Assembly (NCBI RefSeq): GCF_000621125.1
Contig: NZ_JHZC01000008.1
Span: 124,001-188,000 of the forward strand
DNA from: Maribacter antarcticus DSM 21422
Lineage (GTDB): Bacteria > Bacteroidota > Bacteroidia > Flavobacteriales > Flavobacteriaceae
Reading direction: 5' to 3'
DNA: 64,000 nucleotides
This document shows positions 46,070 to 53,391 of the stretch, in pieces (position 1 is the first letter of the stretch; the number at the start of each line of letters is the position of its first letter). The notes beneath the pieces are model-generated. The model saw nothing but the letters and a program-made list of their open reading frames with translations, did not search any database and had not been told where the DNA came from. A program made the translations under genes and the position numbers.

Positions 46070-46503
46070 ATGGAACAATGGTTCGAAGCTTTATCGCTTT
46101 TTGAAAAATTTTATTGGGTCGTTGCACTCATTTCATCTTCCGTATTTGTAGTTCTAATTGTCATGACCTTATTCGGTGGTGATGCCGATGGCCTAGGTGG
46201 AGATGTGGATGTGGAGATAAAAGATGATTCCGGAATAGGGTTTCCATTTTTATCCTTTAAAAACGTAATGGGCTTTTTGACCATCTTTAGCTGGTCTGGG
46301 ATTCTGGCGGAAAAACGGAAGATGGTAAAAATGCTACCGCTAACTTTAGTTCAGGGTTATACAAGTTGGTTCCTCCATTACAGGATATGCTCAATATGGC
46401 TGGGATGCCGTTGCCAGAGTATTTAAAAGGGAAAGATATTACTAGTGAAGAAGAATTGGTAGATGTTAAGAAAACAACTTCTACTAAGAAGAAGGAGGAG
46501 TAG
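46070..46503 (+). pseudogene. Deletion scar: YqiJ/NfeD-like N-terminus joined to flotillin C-terminus
   Basis: From 46070 the first about 75 codons encode the N-terminus of a YqiJ-like OB-fold membrane protein (helix VVALISSSVFVVLIVMTLFG, Asp/Gly-rich GGDADGLGGDVDVEI, then FKNVMGFLTIFSWSG). At about 46294 a different frame takes over and reads VWDSGGKTEDGKNATANFSS, then GLYKLVPPLQDMLNMAGMPL, PEYLKGKD and a stop at 46501-46503, the usual C-terminus of Bacteroidota flotillins. YqiJ and flotillin (YqiK) are normally adjacent full genes, so one deletion removed the YqiJ C-terminus and most of flotillin. The YqiJ frame runs on to a stop at 46424-46426 with an unrelated tail, so a 118-aa peptide could still be made. 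Confidence 0.75.
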
Positions 46504-46630
46504 ATTGATGTTGTATGATTAGGAAGCATATCGGCTATTGAACTTTTGTTCTTTGGTCTTTTTCATAGAATTTACAATTATGTACAAGCATTAGAATTAT
46601 TGATTTTTAAGTTTTAGTATAGCAGATATC

Positions 46631-47410
46631 ATGAATAAAATTGAAATCCGTACCGTAGATGTAGTTCAATATATAAAACCTTTAAGGGAAGGAGGTTCGC
46701 TTCCTGCAATTGTAAAAGCAGATGATGGATTCTTATACGTGTTAAAATTTCGAGGCGCAGGTCAAGGAAAGAAGGCTCTTATCGCTGAATTTATTGGAGG
46801 AGAACTTGCGCGTTCAATTGGGTTAAAAGTTCCGGAACTCGTATTTATGAATTTAGATGACTCGTTTAGCAAAACGGAACCAGATGAGGAAATTCAGGAT
46901 TTGCTTAAATTTAGTATTGGTCTAAATCTAGGATTACATTTCTTGTCAAGTGCTATTACTTTTGACCCTTTAGCGTCTAAAATAGATGGTGTAACAGCGT
47001 CAAAAGTTGTGTTGTTGGATAGTATTATCAGTAATATAGACCGAACAGCTAAAAATACAAATTTGTTAAAATGGAATGAAGAATTATGGATTATAGATAA
47101 CGGGGCAAGTTTTTATTTTCACCACAATTGGGAAACTTGGGAAAGCCATTTAACAAGGACTTTTCCACTTATTAAAGATCATGTATTATTATCTCAAGCA
47201 ACTGATTTGCTAGAGGCGGCTATAGCAATAATAGAGCTATTAGATAAAAAGAGGATTATCGAGATTGTATCCAACATACCGGAGGACTGGCTAATAAATG
47301 AAACAGATACCATGTCACCTCAAGAGATTAGGGCGGCGTATGTACGTTTTATTATGGTAAAATTAGCTAAGATAGATTTACTGGTTAAAGAAGCGGAGGA
47401 TGCAAGATAG
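46631..47410 (+). CDS. HipA-like family kinase
   Basis: A 259-aa protein of the small HipA-like kinase family (not full-length HipA, about 440 aa). Kinase elements can be read: a probable ATP-binding Lys39 (FLYVLKFRGAGQGKKALIAE), a catalytic loop NIDRTAKNTN with D137 and N142, and a metal-binding IIDNGASFYFH with D156. The HipB-like DNA-binding antitoxin typical of hipBA is absent. Its last 11 bp overlap a DUF3037 gene, a pairing seen in many bacteria. The substrate and role are unknown; a toxin-antitoxin or defence function is conceivable. Confidence 0.83.
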   Translation: MNKIEIRTVDVVQYIKPLREGGSLPAIVKADDGFLYVLKFRGAGQGKKALIAEFIGGELARSIGLKVPELVFMNLDDSFSKTEPDEEIQDLLKFSIGLNLGLHFLSSAITFDPLASKIDGVTASKVVLLDSIISNIDRTAKNTNLLKWNEELWIIDNGASFYFHHNWETWESHLTRTFPLIKDHVLLSQATDLLEAAIAIIELLDKKRIIEIVSNIPEDWLINETDTMSPQEIRAAYVRFIMVKLAKIDLLVKEAEDAR

Positions 47411-47783
47411 ATGTACATTTGAATATGCCATTATCAGAGTCGTTCCTAAAGTGGAGCGCGAGGAGTTTTTTAATGTAGGGGTCATACTTTTCTCCAAGCA
47501 AAAAAATTTTCTTAATGTAAAGTATCAAATAAATGAGAACCTTTTAGAAGCGTTTACGGACGAGATAGGAGTAGAAAATTTATTGGAATATCTAAAGGCA
47601 TGGGAATTAATTTGTGCGGGAGCACCATTAGGAGGGGCTATTGGAAAGCTAGAATTATCCGATAGGTTTCGTTGGTTGACAGCAACGAGAAGTACCATTA
47701 TCCAAAGCTCTAAAACCCACCCAGGGCTATGTGAAAATCCAGAAAAAGAGCTTCAAGATATTTTCATGAAGATTGTTTTGTAA
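47400..47783 (+). CDS. DUF3037 protein, partner of the HipA-like kinase
   Basis: The 127-aa protein has the DUF3037 hallmarks: CTFEYAIIRVVPKVEREEFF (about 4-23), NVGVILFSKQKNFL, and the basic RFRWLTATRSTIIQSS followed by THPGLCENPEKELQDIF near the end. It is cytoplasmic and has no known enzymatic motif. The ATG overlaps the end of the kinase gene by 11 bp, so the two are translationally coupled. It may regulate, or be a substrate of, the kinase. Confidence 0.88.
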   Translation: MQDRCTFEYAIIRVVPKVEREEFFNVGVILFSKQKNFLNVKYQINENLLEAFTDEIGVENLLEYLKAWELICAGAPLGGAIGKLELSDRFRWLTATRSTIIQSSKTHPGLCENPEKELQDIFMKIVL

Positions 47784-47950
47784 AGATTTGTGTTTTATAG
47801 AAAGAATAAAGCGCTAGCTGAGGTTAAGATGTCTTTTTAGAGATTCCGTATCTGTGTAGGCAACAAAATTCTAAATATATTTCAATTCGTTAAATTATTA
47901 TATGTACTCTAATTCAGCTATTTTTGAGCTTAGTTACAATCAAATATTTT

Positions 47951-49045
47951 ATGAGCGAGGCAAGACACAATTGGACCAAACAAGAAATTCTTGAGATCTA
48001 CAATACCCCTTTGATGGAGCTTCTTTATGATGCAGCTACCATTCATAGGAAAAACCATGACCCTAATACGGTTCAGGTATCTACCTTACTCTCTATAAAA
48101 ACAGGAGGTTGTCCGGAGGATTGCGGCTATTGTCCGCAAGCAGCACGTTACCACACCGATATTAAAGGGAATGATTTAATGACTGTACCTCATGTAAAGG
48201 CCCAAGCTTTGCGCGCGCGCGCATCAGGCAGCTCTAGGGTATGTATGGGAGCAGCTTGGAGAAATGTAAAGGACGGTCCAGAGTTTGACCAAGTGCTTGA
48301 AATGGTGCGTACCATTAATAAATTGGATATGGAGGTCTGTTGTACCTTGGGTATGATTACAGAAAATCAAGCAAAACGTTTGGCGGAAGCTGGATTATAC
48401 GCCTACAACCATAATTTAGATACTTCAGAAGACTACTATAAAGATGTGATTTCTACACGTGCTTTTGAAGATCGCTTGAACACGATAGAGAATGTTAGGA
48501 AGACCAACGTTACGGTCTGTAGTGGGGGTATTATAGGAATGGGAGAAAAACTGGAAGACCGCGCGGGTATGCTCGTTGCTCTTGCATCTTTAAGTCCACA
48601 ACCAGAGTCTACGCCTATTAATGCTTTGGTACCCGTGGAAGGCACCCCTATGGAAGATATAGAACCAATAGCTATTTGGGATATGCTTAGGATGGTAGCA
48701 ACGACACGTATTGTACTACCAGAAACGCAAGTACGGCTTTCAGCAGGTAGAACAGAGATGAGCAGAGAAGGGCAGGCGATGTGTTTCTTTGCTGGAGCTA
48801 ATTCTATTTTTGCAGGAGATAAATTATTGACCACACCAAACCCTAATGTGAACGATGATATGGAAATGTTCAAACTTTTGGGTCTTAATCCTCAAAAACC
48901 ATTTACTAAAGTTTCCCAGCCCAAAACGGTAGAAGCTTCGGAATCGGAATTTCAAACCTTAGGAGAAAAGCCAAAATGGACAAGGCCAGGACATAAAATT
49001 GAACGTAACGAGATAGCCAAACAAAAGGTTAAATTAACGGACTAA
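47951..49045 (+). CDS. bioB: Biotin synthase
   Basis: The 364-aa radical-SAM enzyme inserts sulfur into dethiobiotin. The [4Fe-4S] CxxxCxxC motif is GGCPEDCGYCPQ at about 52-63 (C54, C58, C61), followed by YNHNLDTSEDYY, SGGIIGMGE and RLSAGRTEMSREGQAMCFFAGANS. An in-frame TTG upstream (47924) exists, but the ATG at 47951 gives the usual N-terminus. It is separated from bioA by the ketosynthase, flotillin-scar and HipA-like genes. No biotin operator was recognised in the 167 bp upstream. Confidence 0.97.
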   Translation: MSEARHNWTKQEILEIYNTPLMELLYDAATIHRKNHDPNTVQVSTLLSIKTGGCPEDCGYCPQAARYHTDIKGNDLMTVPHVKAQALRARASGSSRVCMGAAWRNVKDGPEFDQVLEMVRTINKLDMEVCCTLGMITENQAKRLAEAGLYAYNHNLDTSEDYYKDVISTRAFEDRLNTIENVRKTNVTVCSGGIIGMGEKLEDRAGMLVALASLSPQPESTPINALVPVEGTPMEDIEPIAIWDMLRMVATTRIVLPETQVRLSAGRTEMSREGQAMCFFAGANSIFAGDKLLTTPNPNVNDDMEMFKLLGLNPQKPFTKVSQPKTVEASESEFQTLGEKPKWTRPGHKIERNEIAKQKVKLTD

Positions 49046-49123
49046 ACCTACATTATTCCCTCTTTAGATTAGTTGTTTTCTATAGGTTACCTAACTTTAG
49101 GCCTCCTAAAAATCTATGCAACA

Positions 49124-49972
49124 TTGAAGTTAGTAGAAATTACAAGGGTAAAGTCGATTTCTAAGCAAGACTTTATTGCTTCCTATTTAAAACCGCAGAT
49201 TCCTGTTGTTATAGAAGCCTTTGATGGCAACTGGGCAGCGCATTCGAAGTGGTCCCTAGACTATATGAAGGAAATAGCTGGAGATAAAATGGTTCCGCTC
49301 TATGATAATCGCCCAGTGCAGCATAAAGACGGGTTCAACGAGCCACATGCTACCATGAAAATGGCAGCCTATGTGGACCTGCTAAAAAAGAAACCTACAA
49401 AGTTTCGAATTTTTCTTTGGAACGTTTTAAAAGAAGTCCCAGTGCTACAAAAGGATTTTAGCTATCCAGATTTTGGTATACGATTATTAAGGAAAGTGCC
49501 TATGTTATTTTTTGGCGGGGAGAACTCTCATACCTTTATGCACTACGATATTGATTTTGCAAATATTTTCCATTTTCATTTTGAAGGGGAAAAGGAGTGT
49601 ATTCTCTTTTCGCAATCGCAGAACAAATATCTTTATAAGGTCCCTCATTCGCTTATTACGCACGAGAGTATCGATTTTTCAAACCCGGATTTAGAAAAAT
49701 GGCCCGCGTTAAAAAAGGCAAATGGCTATAGCACCATTTTAAAACACGGCGAAGTGCTTTATATGCCGGAGGGCTATTGGCATTATATGAAATATAATAC
49801 ACCAGGATTTTCAATGAGCCTACGCGCTTTGGCCAGGAATCCACTTAATTTAACCCGTGCGGCGTATAATATTTTTGTAATGAGACATTTTGATGTGTTG
49901 ATGCGAAAATTAAAGGGTCAAAACTGGATTGATTGGAAGAACAGGAAATCAATAGAAAGAACTAAGGTGTAA
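49124..49972 (+). CDS. Cupin-like/JmjC-domain protein
   Basis: A protein of about 282 aa of the cupin_8/JmjC type, Fe(II)/2-oxoglutarate-dependent oxygenases that usually hydroxylate proteins. The iron-binding His-x-Asp is in HTFMHYDIDFANIFHFHF and the distal His lies in LYMPEGYWHYMKYNTPGFSM. The frame is open from a TTG at 49073, but a TTG at 49124 gives KLVEITRVKSISKQDF, which fits the family start better; there is no ATG. It is 78 bp downstream of bioB and may share its transcript. The substrate is unknown. Confidence 0.8.
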   Translation: MKLVEITRVKSISKQDFIASYLKPQIPVVIEAFDGNWAAHSKWSLDYMKEIAGDKMVPLYDNRPVQHKDGFNEPHATMKMAAYVDLLKKKPTKFRIFLWNVLKEVPVLQKDFSYPDFGIRLLRKVPMLFFGGENSHTFMHYDIDFANIFHFHFEGEKECILFSQSQNKYLYKVPHSLITHESIDFSNPDLEKWPALKKANGYSTILKHGEVLYMPEGYWHYMKYNTPGFSMSLRALARNPLNLTRAAYNIFVMRHFDVLMRKLKGQNWIDWKNRKSIERTKV

Positions 49973-50040
49973 TTTGTTACATACATGATGTGGGGATAAA
50001 ATATTTGTAGCTGTTAAAAGCTAATTATATGTTAATACAT

Positions 50041-50556
50041 ATGTAAAATTTAAGTTTGCCTGTTGTGTTGTTTTTTGGCGTTACCGCTATGAGCGCACAA
50101 GCTTTTGATGGTAAAGGAGATTTAATATTTCAAGTATGCGCTAGCTTACAATCAAATAGCGCTGGGATAACGACTACTTACGATAAGGGTTTGGGAGAAA
50201 ATTTTTCAATAGGTCTTTCCTAGGGTTATGTTTTAGGATCAAATTCAGATATTGATGTGGGTTTTGTCGATGGAATTAATTTAATAGCTAGATTCAATGT
50301 TAATATTGGGAACGTTCTTAATCTTGGGGATGTAGTGGACATCTATCCAAGACTTAAGCTGTCTCTGAGATAGTTTGGCGGACATGTAGGAGGTCATTAT
50401 TTTTTTAGCGATGGTTTTGGAGTCTTCACTGAATTCTCCATACCCTTTGCAAAATACGAAAACGGAACACTTTCAAATGAGCAACTGTTGAACAATCAGT
50501 TTATATATGGAATAGGGGCAGTATTCAATCTTGAGACTGCCCATTTAAAATATTAA
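50041..50556 (+). pseudogene. Outer-membrane beta-barrel protein gene with three in-frame stops
   Basis: One frame stays open in register for 171 codons from ATG 50041 to TAA 50554-50556, except for TAA at codon 2 (50044), TAG at 50221 and TAG at 50371. The translation has a signal peptide (LSLPVVLFFGVTAMSAQA), then AFDGKGDLIFQV, GLGENFSIGLS, INLIARFNVNIGNVLNL, GGHVGGHYFFSDGFGVFTEF and a C-terminal YGIGAVFNLE: a flavobacterial barrel protein of the DUF6646 kind. No indel is needed. It fills the only gap of more than 300 bp in this part and overlaps recX by 4 bp at the 3' end. Confidence 0.8.
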
Positions 50557-51038
50557 GGTATAAGCCTCTTGGTTATTTCATATACTAAGGGGCTTTCCCA
50601 TCCTCTATATAGAAGATAATCTGCCACTTTTTTACGTTTCTTGAATACGTTGGTCTCTGTAAGCTGTCCAACCCGTTTTTCAGCAAGTTGCTCTAAAGTT
50701 TCCAAATAGATTTCGGCATCTATTTCCTTTAGTGCTATCTTGATATTGTATTTTGTAATATCACGCTGTTTAAGTTCGTTTACAATTCTATTTTTTCCCC
50801 ACTTTTTTATATTGAATTTACCTCGGGCAAAACTACAGGCAAAGCGTTCTTCGTTCAAAAAATTCTCTTGTATCAAGTGTCCGATGATTTCATCTATGGC
50901 GATGGGAATCATATCCATATCCCTTAGTTTGGTTGTTACCTCTTTGTGGCAACGCTCTTGGTAAGCGCAGTAACCTTCAAGTTTTCTGGTGGCTTCTTTT
51001 AGGGAGTAGGCAGTGCTATTGATTCTTTTTGTATTCAA
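50553..51038 (-). CDS. recX: Regulatory protein RecX
   Basis: The 161-aa helical protein matches RecX, a modulator of RecA filaments, with three-helix repeats (LEGYCAYQERCHKEVTTKLR, EIIGHLIQENFLNEERFACS, FARGKFNIKKWGKNRIVNEL). It starts at a TTG; no ATG fits. recA is not in the window. It converges with the barrel pseudogene, sharing 4 bp at the stop codons. It lies 125 bp downstream of rng and is separated from it by the rng terminator. Confidence 0.93.
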   Translation of the reverse strand: MNTKRINSTAYSLKEATRKLEGYCAYQERCHKEVTTKLRDMDMIPIAIDEIIGHLIQENFLNEERFACSFARGKFNIKKWGKNRIVNELKQRDITKYNIKIALKEIDAEIYLETLEQLAEKRVGQLTETNVFKKRKKVADYLLYRGWESPLVYEITKRLIP

Positions 51039-51124
51039 GTGTTTTTATTATTTCAACCAGTTATATCTAAGATGCGATGCTGTTTACAAGTTAAACAATT
51101 AGAGAGAATTGATTACCCTACAAA

Positions 51125-51156
51125 TAAAAAAAGCGACCTCCTTTCGGGGTCGCTTT
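51125..51156 (-). terminator. Rho-independent terminator of rng
   Basis: On the minus strand AAAGCGACC and GGTCGCTTT form a 9-bp stem around a 9-nt loop (CCGAAAGGA) and run into TTTTT, just after the rng stop at 51163. Confidence 0.88.
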
Positions 51157-51162
51157 AAATTT

Positions 51163-52713
51163 TTAATAGATTGTTTTACCGTCCTTATTCTTAAAACGAT
51201 ATTCAAGATACGTATACGCATCTCTTGGTTGTATTTTAATCCATTTTTTATGCTCCAAGAACCACTTGGTACGCATCGATGGGAAACCTTTTGTGATATA
51301 GGCTGCAATAAACGGATGTATATTTAAAGTAATATGCTTCTTGTCCTTTGCAGGGCCTTTTAAAAGTCGCTCTAGATCTGCGTTGATTTTGTCTATCAAA
51401 ACAATGGGAGCCTCTATTTCCTGACCTTTTTGGTTAGGATTCTCTTCCGTTGTCTTAATATTCATTTCAGGTCTAACACGTTGCCTGGTAATTTGGATAA
51501 GACCAAATTTACTCGGCGGCAAAATCTTATGCTTGGCACGATCGTCTTTCATCTCATCCCTTAGATGTTCAAAAAGCTTTTTTCGGTGCTGTGCTTTTAC
51601 CATGTCTATAAAATCTACGACAATGATACCTCCCATATCTCTTAGGCGAAGTTGCCTTGCGATTTCGGAAGCTGAAATTAAATTCACCTCTAGTGCAGTA
51701 TCTTCCTGATTTTTTGCTTTATTGGAACGGTTACCGCTGTTCACATCTATTACATGCAAAGCTTCGGTATGTTCAATAATCAAATAGGCACCTCTACTCA
51801 TTACCGCTGTACGGCCAAAAGAGGTTTTTATTTGTCTGTCTATGCCAAATTTTTCAAATATTGGAACTTGAGAATCATAATGATTAACAATCGACTCTTT
51901 ATCAGGGGCAATTTCTACCACATAATCTTTTACCTGATTGTATAAATCAGCATTATCTACATGTATTCCGGTAAAGCTGTCGTTGAAAACATCTCTTAAA
52001 ATAGAGGAAGCTCGATTGAGCTCCACTAATACTTTAGAAGGTGTTTGTGCGCGATATAATTTTTTGCACATTGCGGACCATTTGTCCAGCAAGTTTTCTA
52101 GATCTTTGTCTAATTCTGCTACTTTTTTGCCTTCGGCAACTGTTCTTATAATAACACCAAATCCTTTTGGCTTAATACTCTTTACGAGTCTTTTAAGCCT
52201 ATCTTTTTCCTCGTTACTTTCTATCTTTTGAGATACGGAAACACGATTAGAAAAAGGGACCATGACCAAATAGCGACCTGCTATAGATAGCTCGGAGCTA
52301 ATTCTTGGTCCTTTGGTGGATATGGGTTCTTTGACAATTTGCACTAGAAGAGATTGATTGGCTTTAACGACATCCGTTATTACACCATGCTTATCAATGT
52401 CTTTGTCAGAAGGAAAATCTTTAAGGGAGTAATCCTTAAGTTTTCCAGAGCTCACTTGTTTTATGAACTTTAACATAGAAGACAACTGTGGACCAAGGTC
52501 GTGGTAATGCAAGAATGCATCCTTTTCATATCCAACGTTTACAAATGCAGCGTTGAGACCTGTTACTGGCTTCCGTATCTTGGCTAAAAAAATATCACCA
52601 ACGGAAAAATCGTTATTGTCCTCTTCTTTATAAAGCTCAGTGAGTTTTCCGTCCTTTAGTAAGGCAAAATCGACGGCATCGGAACTAGATCTTACGATTA
52701 ATTCTCTATTCAC
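51163..52713 (-). CDS. rng: Ribonuclease G/E family endoribonuclease
   Basis: At 516 aa this has RNase G size. It contains an N-terminal S1 RNA-binding domain (about 38-120, DIFLAKIRKPVTGLNAAFVN), the 5'-sensor region, the catalytic Asp pair in HVIDVNSGN and GGIIVVDFIDM, and ITRQRVRP near the zinc-link region. Start is GTG. It processes rRNA and mRNA in the cytoplasm. It lies downstream of the small basic peptide and HU genes on the same strand. A 16-bp palindrome sits 24 bp upstream of its start, a possible target for autoregulation. Confidence 0.93.
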   Translation of the reverse strand: MNRELIVRSSSDAVDFALLKDGKLTELYKEEDNNDFSVGDIFLAKIRKPVTGLNAAFVNVGYEKDAFLHYHDLGPQLSSMLKFIKQVSSGKLKDYSLKDFPSDKDIDKHGVITDVVKANQSLLVQIVKEPISTKGPRISSELSIAGRYLVMVPFSNRVSVSQKIESNEEKDRLKRLVKSIKPKGFGVIIRTVAEGKKVAELDKDLENLLDKWSAMCKKLYRAQTPSKVLVELNRASSILRDVFNDSFTGIHVDNADLYNQVKDYVVEIAPDKESIVNHYDSQVPIFEKFGIDRQIKTSFGRTAVMSRGAYLIIEHTEALHVIDVNSGNRSNKAKNQEDTALEVNLISASEIARQLRLRDMGGIIVVDFIDMVKAQHRKKLFEHLRDEMKDDRAKHKILPPSKFGLIQITRQRVRPEMNIKTTEENPNQKGQEIEAPIVLIDKINADLERLLKGPAKDKKHITLNIHPFIAAYITKGFPSMRTKWFLEHKKWIKIQPRDAYTYLEYRFKNKDGKTIY

Positions 52714-52737
52714 CTGATTTTATTTGTACTTATCAGC

Positions 52738-52753
52738 GCTTACAATTGTAAGC
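52738..52753. promoter_or_regulatory. 16-bp perfect palindrome in the rng leader
   Basis: GCTTACAATTGTAAGC is self-complementary and lies 24 bp upstream of the rng GTG start. It could be an operator or a leader hairpin used in autoregulation by RNase G. There is no T-run, so it is not a terminator. Confidence 0.4.
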
Positions 52754-52844
52754 TAGATAAATTGATTAAACAGTATCATAAACAGATTTTTACAAACCTG
52801 CCGAGGTTCATCTTTGGAACCTCTATGTCAAGGAACATGGTAAA

Positions 52845-52876
52845 AAGAAAAAGTAGTTTTAAAACTACTTTTTCTT
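52845..52876 (-). terminator. 32-bp perfect palindrome, terminator of the basic-peptide/HU genes
   Basis: AAGAAAAAGTAGTTTT is followed immediately by its exact reverse complement. On the minus strand the hairpin begins within the last codons of the 29-aa gene (stop TAG at 52865-52867) and ends in a T-rich stretch. It separates that gene from rng. Confidence 0.78.
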
Positions 52877-52954
52877 GTGTCGGTTAGCTCTTCTGCGCTT
52901 TTTGCGCTTGTGTGTCGCTACCTTATGTCTCTTTCTTTTCTTACCACTCGGCAT
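52865..52954 (-). CDS. 29-residue, extremely basic peptide (ribosomal-type)
   Basis: ATG (52952-52954) to TAG encodes MPSGKKRKRHKVATH, then KRKKRRRANRHKKK: 20 of 29 residues are Lys, Arg or His, with no acidic residue. The position between HU and rng and the terminator that overlaps its stop argue for a real gene. The composition is that of a small ribosomal protein, resembling bTHX or the basic C-terminal motif of mitochondrial mS38; a Bacteroidota-specific ribosomal protein such as bL38 cannot be excluded or proven from this sequence alone. Confidence 0.8.
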   Translation of the reverse strand: MPSGKKRKRHKVATHKRKKRRRANRHKKK

Positions 52955-52975
52955 AGAATTATTCTTTTAAGATTA

Positions 52976-53266
52976 TTATTTAACTTGTACGTTGCTCTTT
53001 ACTCCTTCTACAAAAACCTTTGCAGGTTTGAATGCAGGTATATTGTGGGCTGGTATTTTAATCGTTGTGTTCTTAGAAATATTTCTTCCGGTTTTTTCTG
53101 CTCTAGTTTTAATAATAAAACTTCCAAAACCTCTAAGGTACACATTGTCGCCACTTTCCAAAGATGTTTTCACCTCTTCCATGAAGGATTCAACAGTCGC
53201 CTGTACATCTCCTTTTTCAATTCCCAGCTTGTCTGAGATTTTAGATACAATTTCCGCTTTCGTCAT
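52976..53266 (-). CDS. hup: HU family DNA-binding protein
   Basis: A 96-aa histone-like protein that bends and compacts DNA. It has MTKAEIVSKISDKLGIEKGD, VESFMEEVKTSLESGDNVYL, RGFGSFIIKTRAEKTGRNIS and the beta-arm KIPAHNIPAFKPAKVF. The arm contains Pro, as needed for DNA intercalation. It is preceded by a good TAnnTTTG element and followed 21 bp later by the 29-aa basic peptide gene, which is probably cotranscribed. Confidence 0.96.
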   Translation of the reverse strand: MTKAEIVSKISDKLGIEKGDVQATVESFMEEVKTSLESGDNVYLRGFGSFIIKTRAEKTGRNISKNTTIKIPAHNIPAFKPAKVFVEGVKSNVQVK

Positions 53267-53302
53267 CTTTCGTTATTAGATTTACTGTATTTTTTCGGGA
53301 TG

Positions 53303-53310
53303 CAAATATA
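53303..53310 (-). promoter_or_regulatory. TAnnTTTG -7 element of hup
   Basis: The complement of 53303-53310 reads TATATTTG, a full match to the Bacteroidota -7 consensus, 36 bp upstream of the HU start codon. It would drive HU and the basic-peptide gene. Confidence 0.6.
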
Positions 53311-53391
53311 TAAATTAAATTCAATATTTCTTTCTAAAGGGCTAATTTTAAGTATATAAACTGCTACTTTTATCCCTTAGTATTAAAGTTG

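Noticed and set aside
47784..47950. Riboswitch or BirA operator upstream of bioB
   Set aside because: No conserved riboswitch fold or long inverted repeat was found.
48436..48873. 145-codon minus-strand ORF inside bioB
   Set aside because: Antisense shadow of a highly conserved enzyme; no plausible protein pattern.
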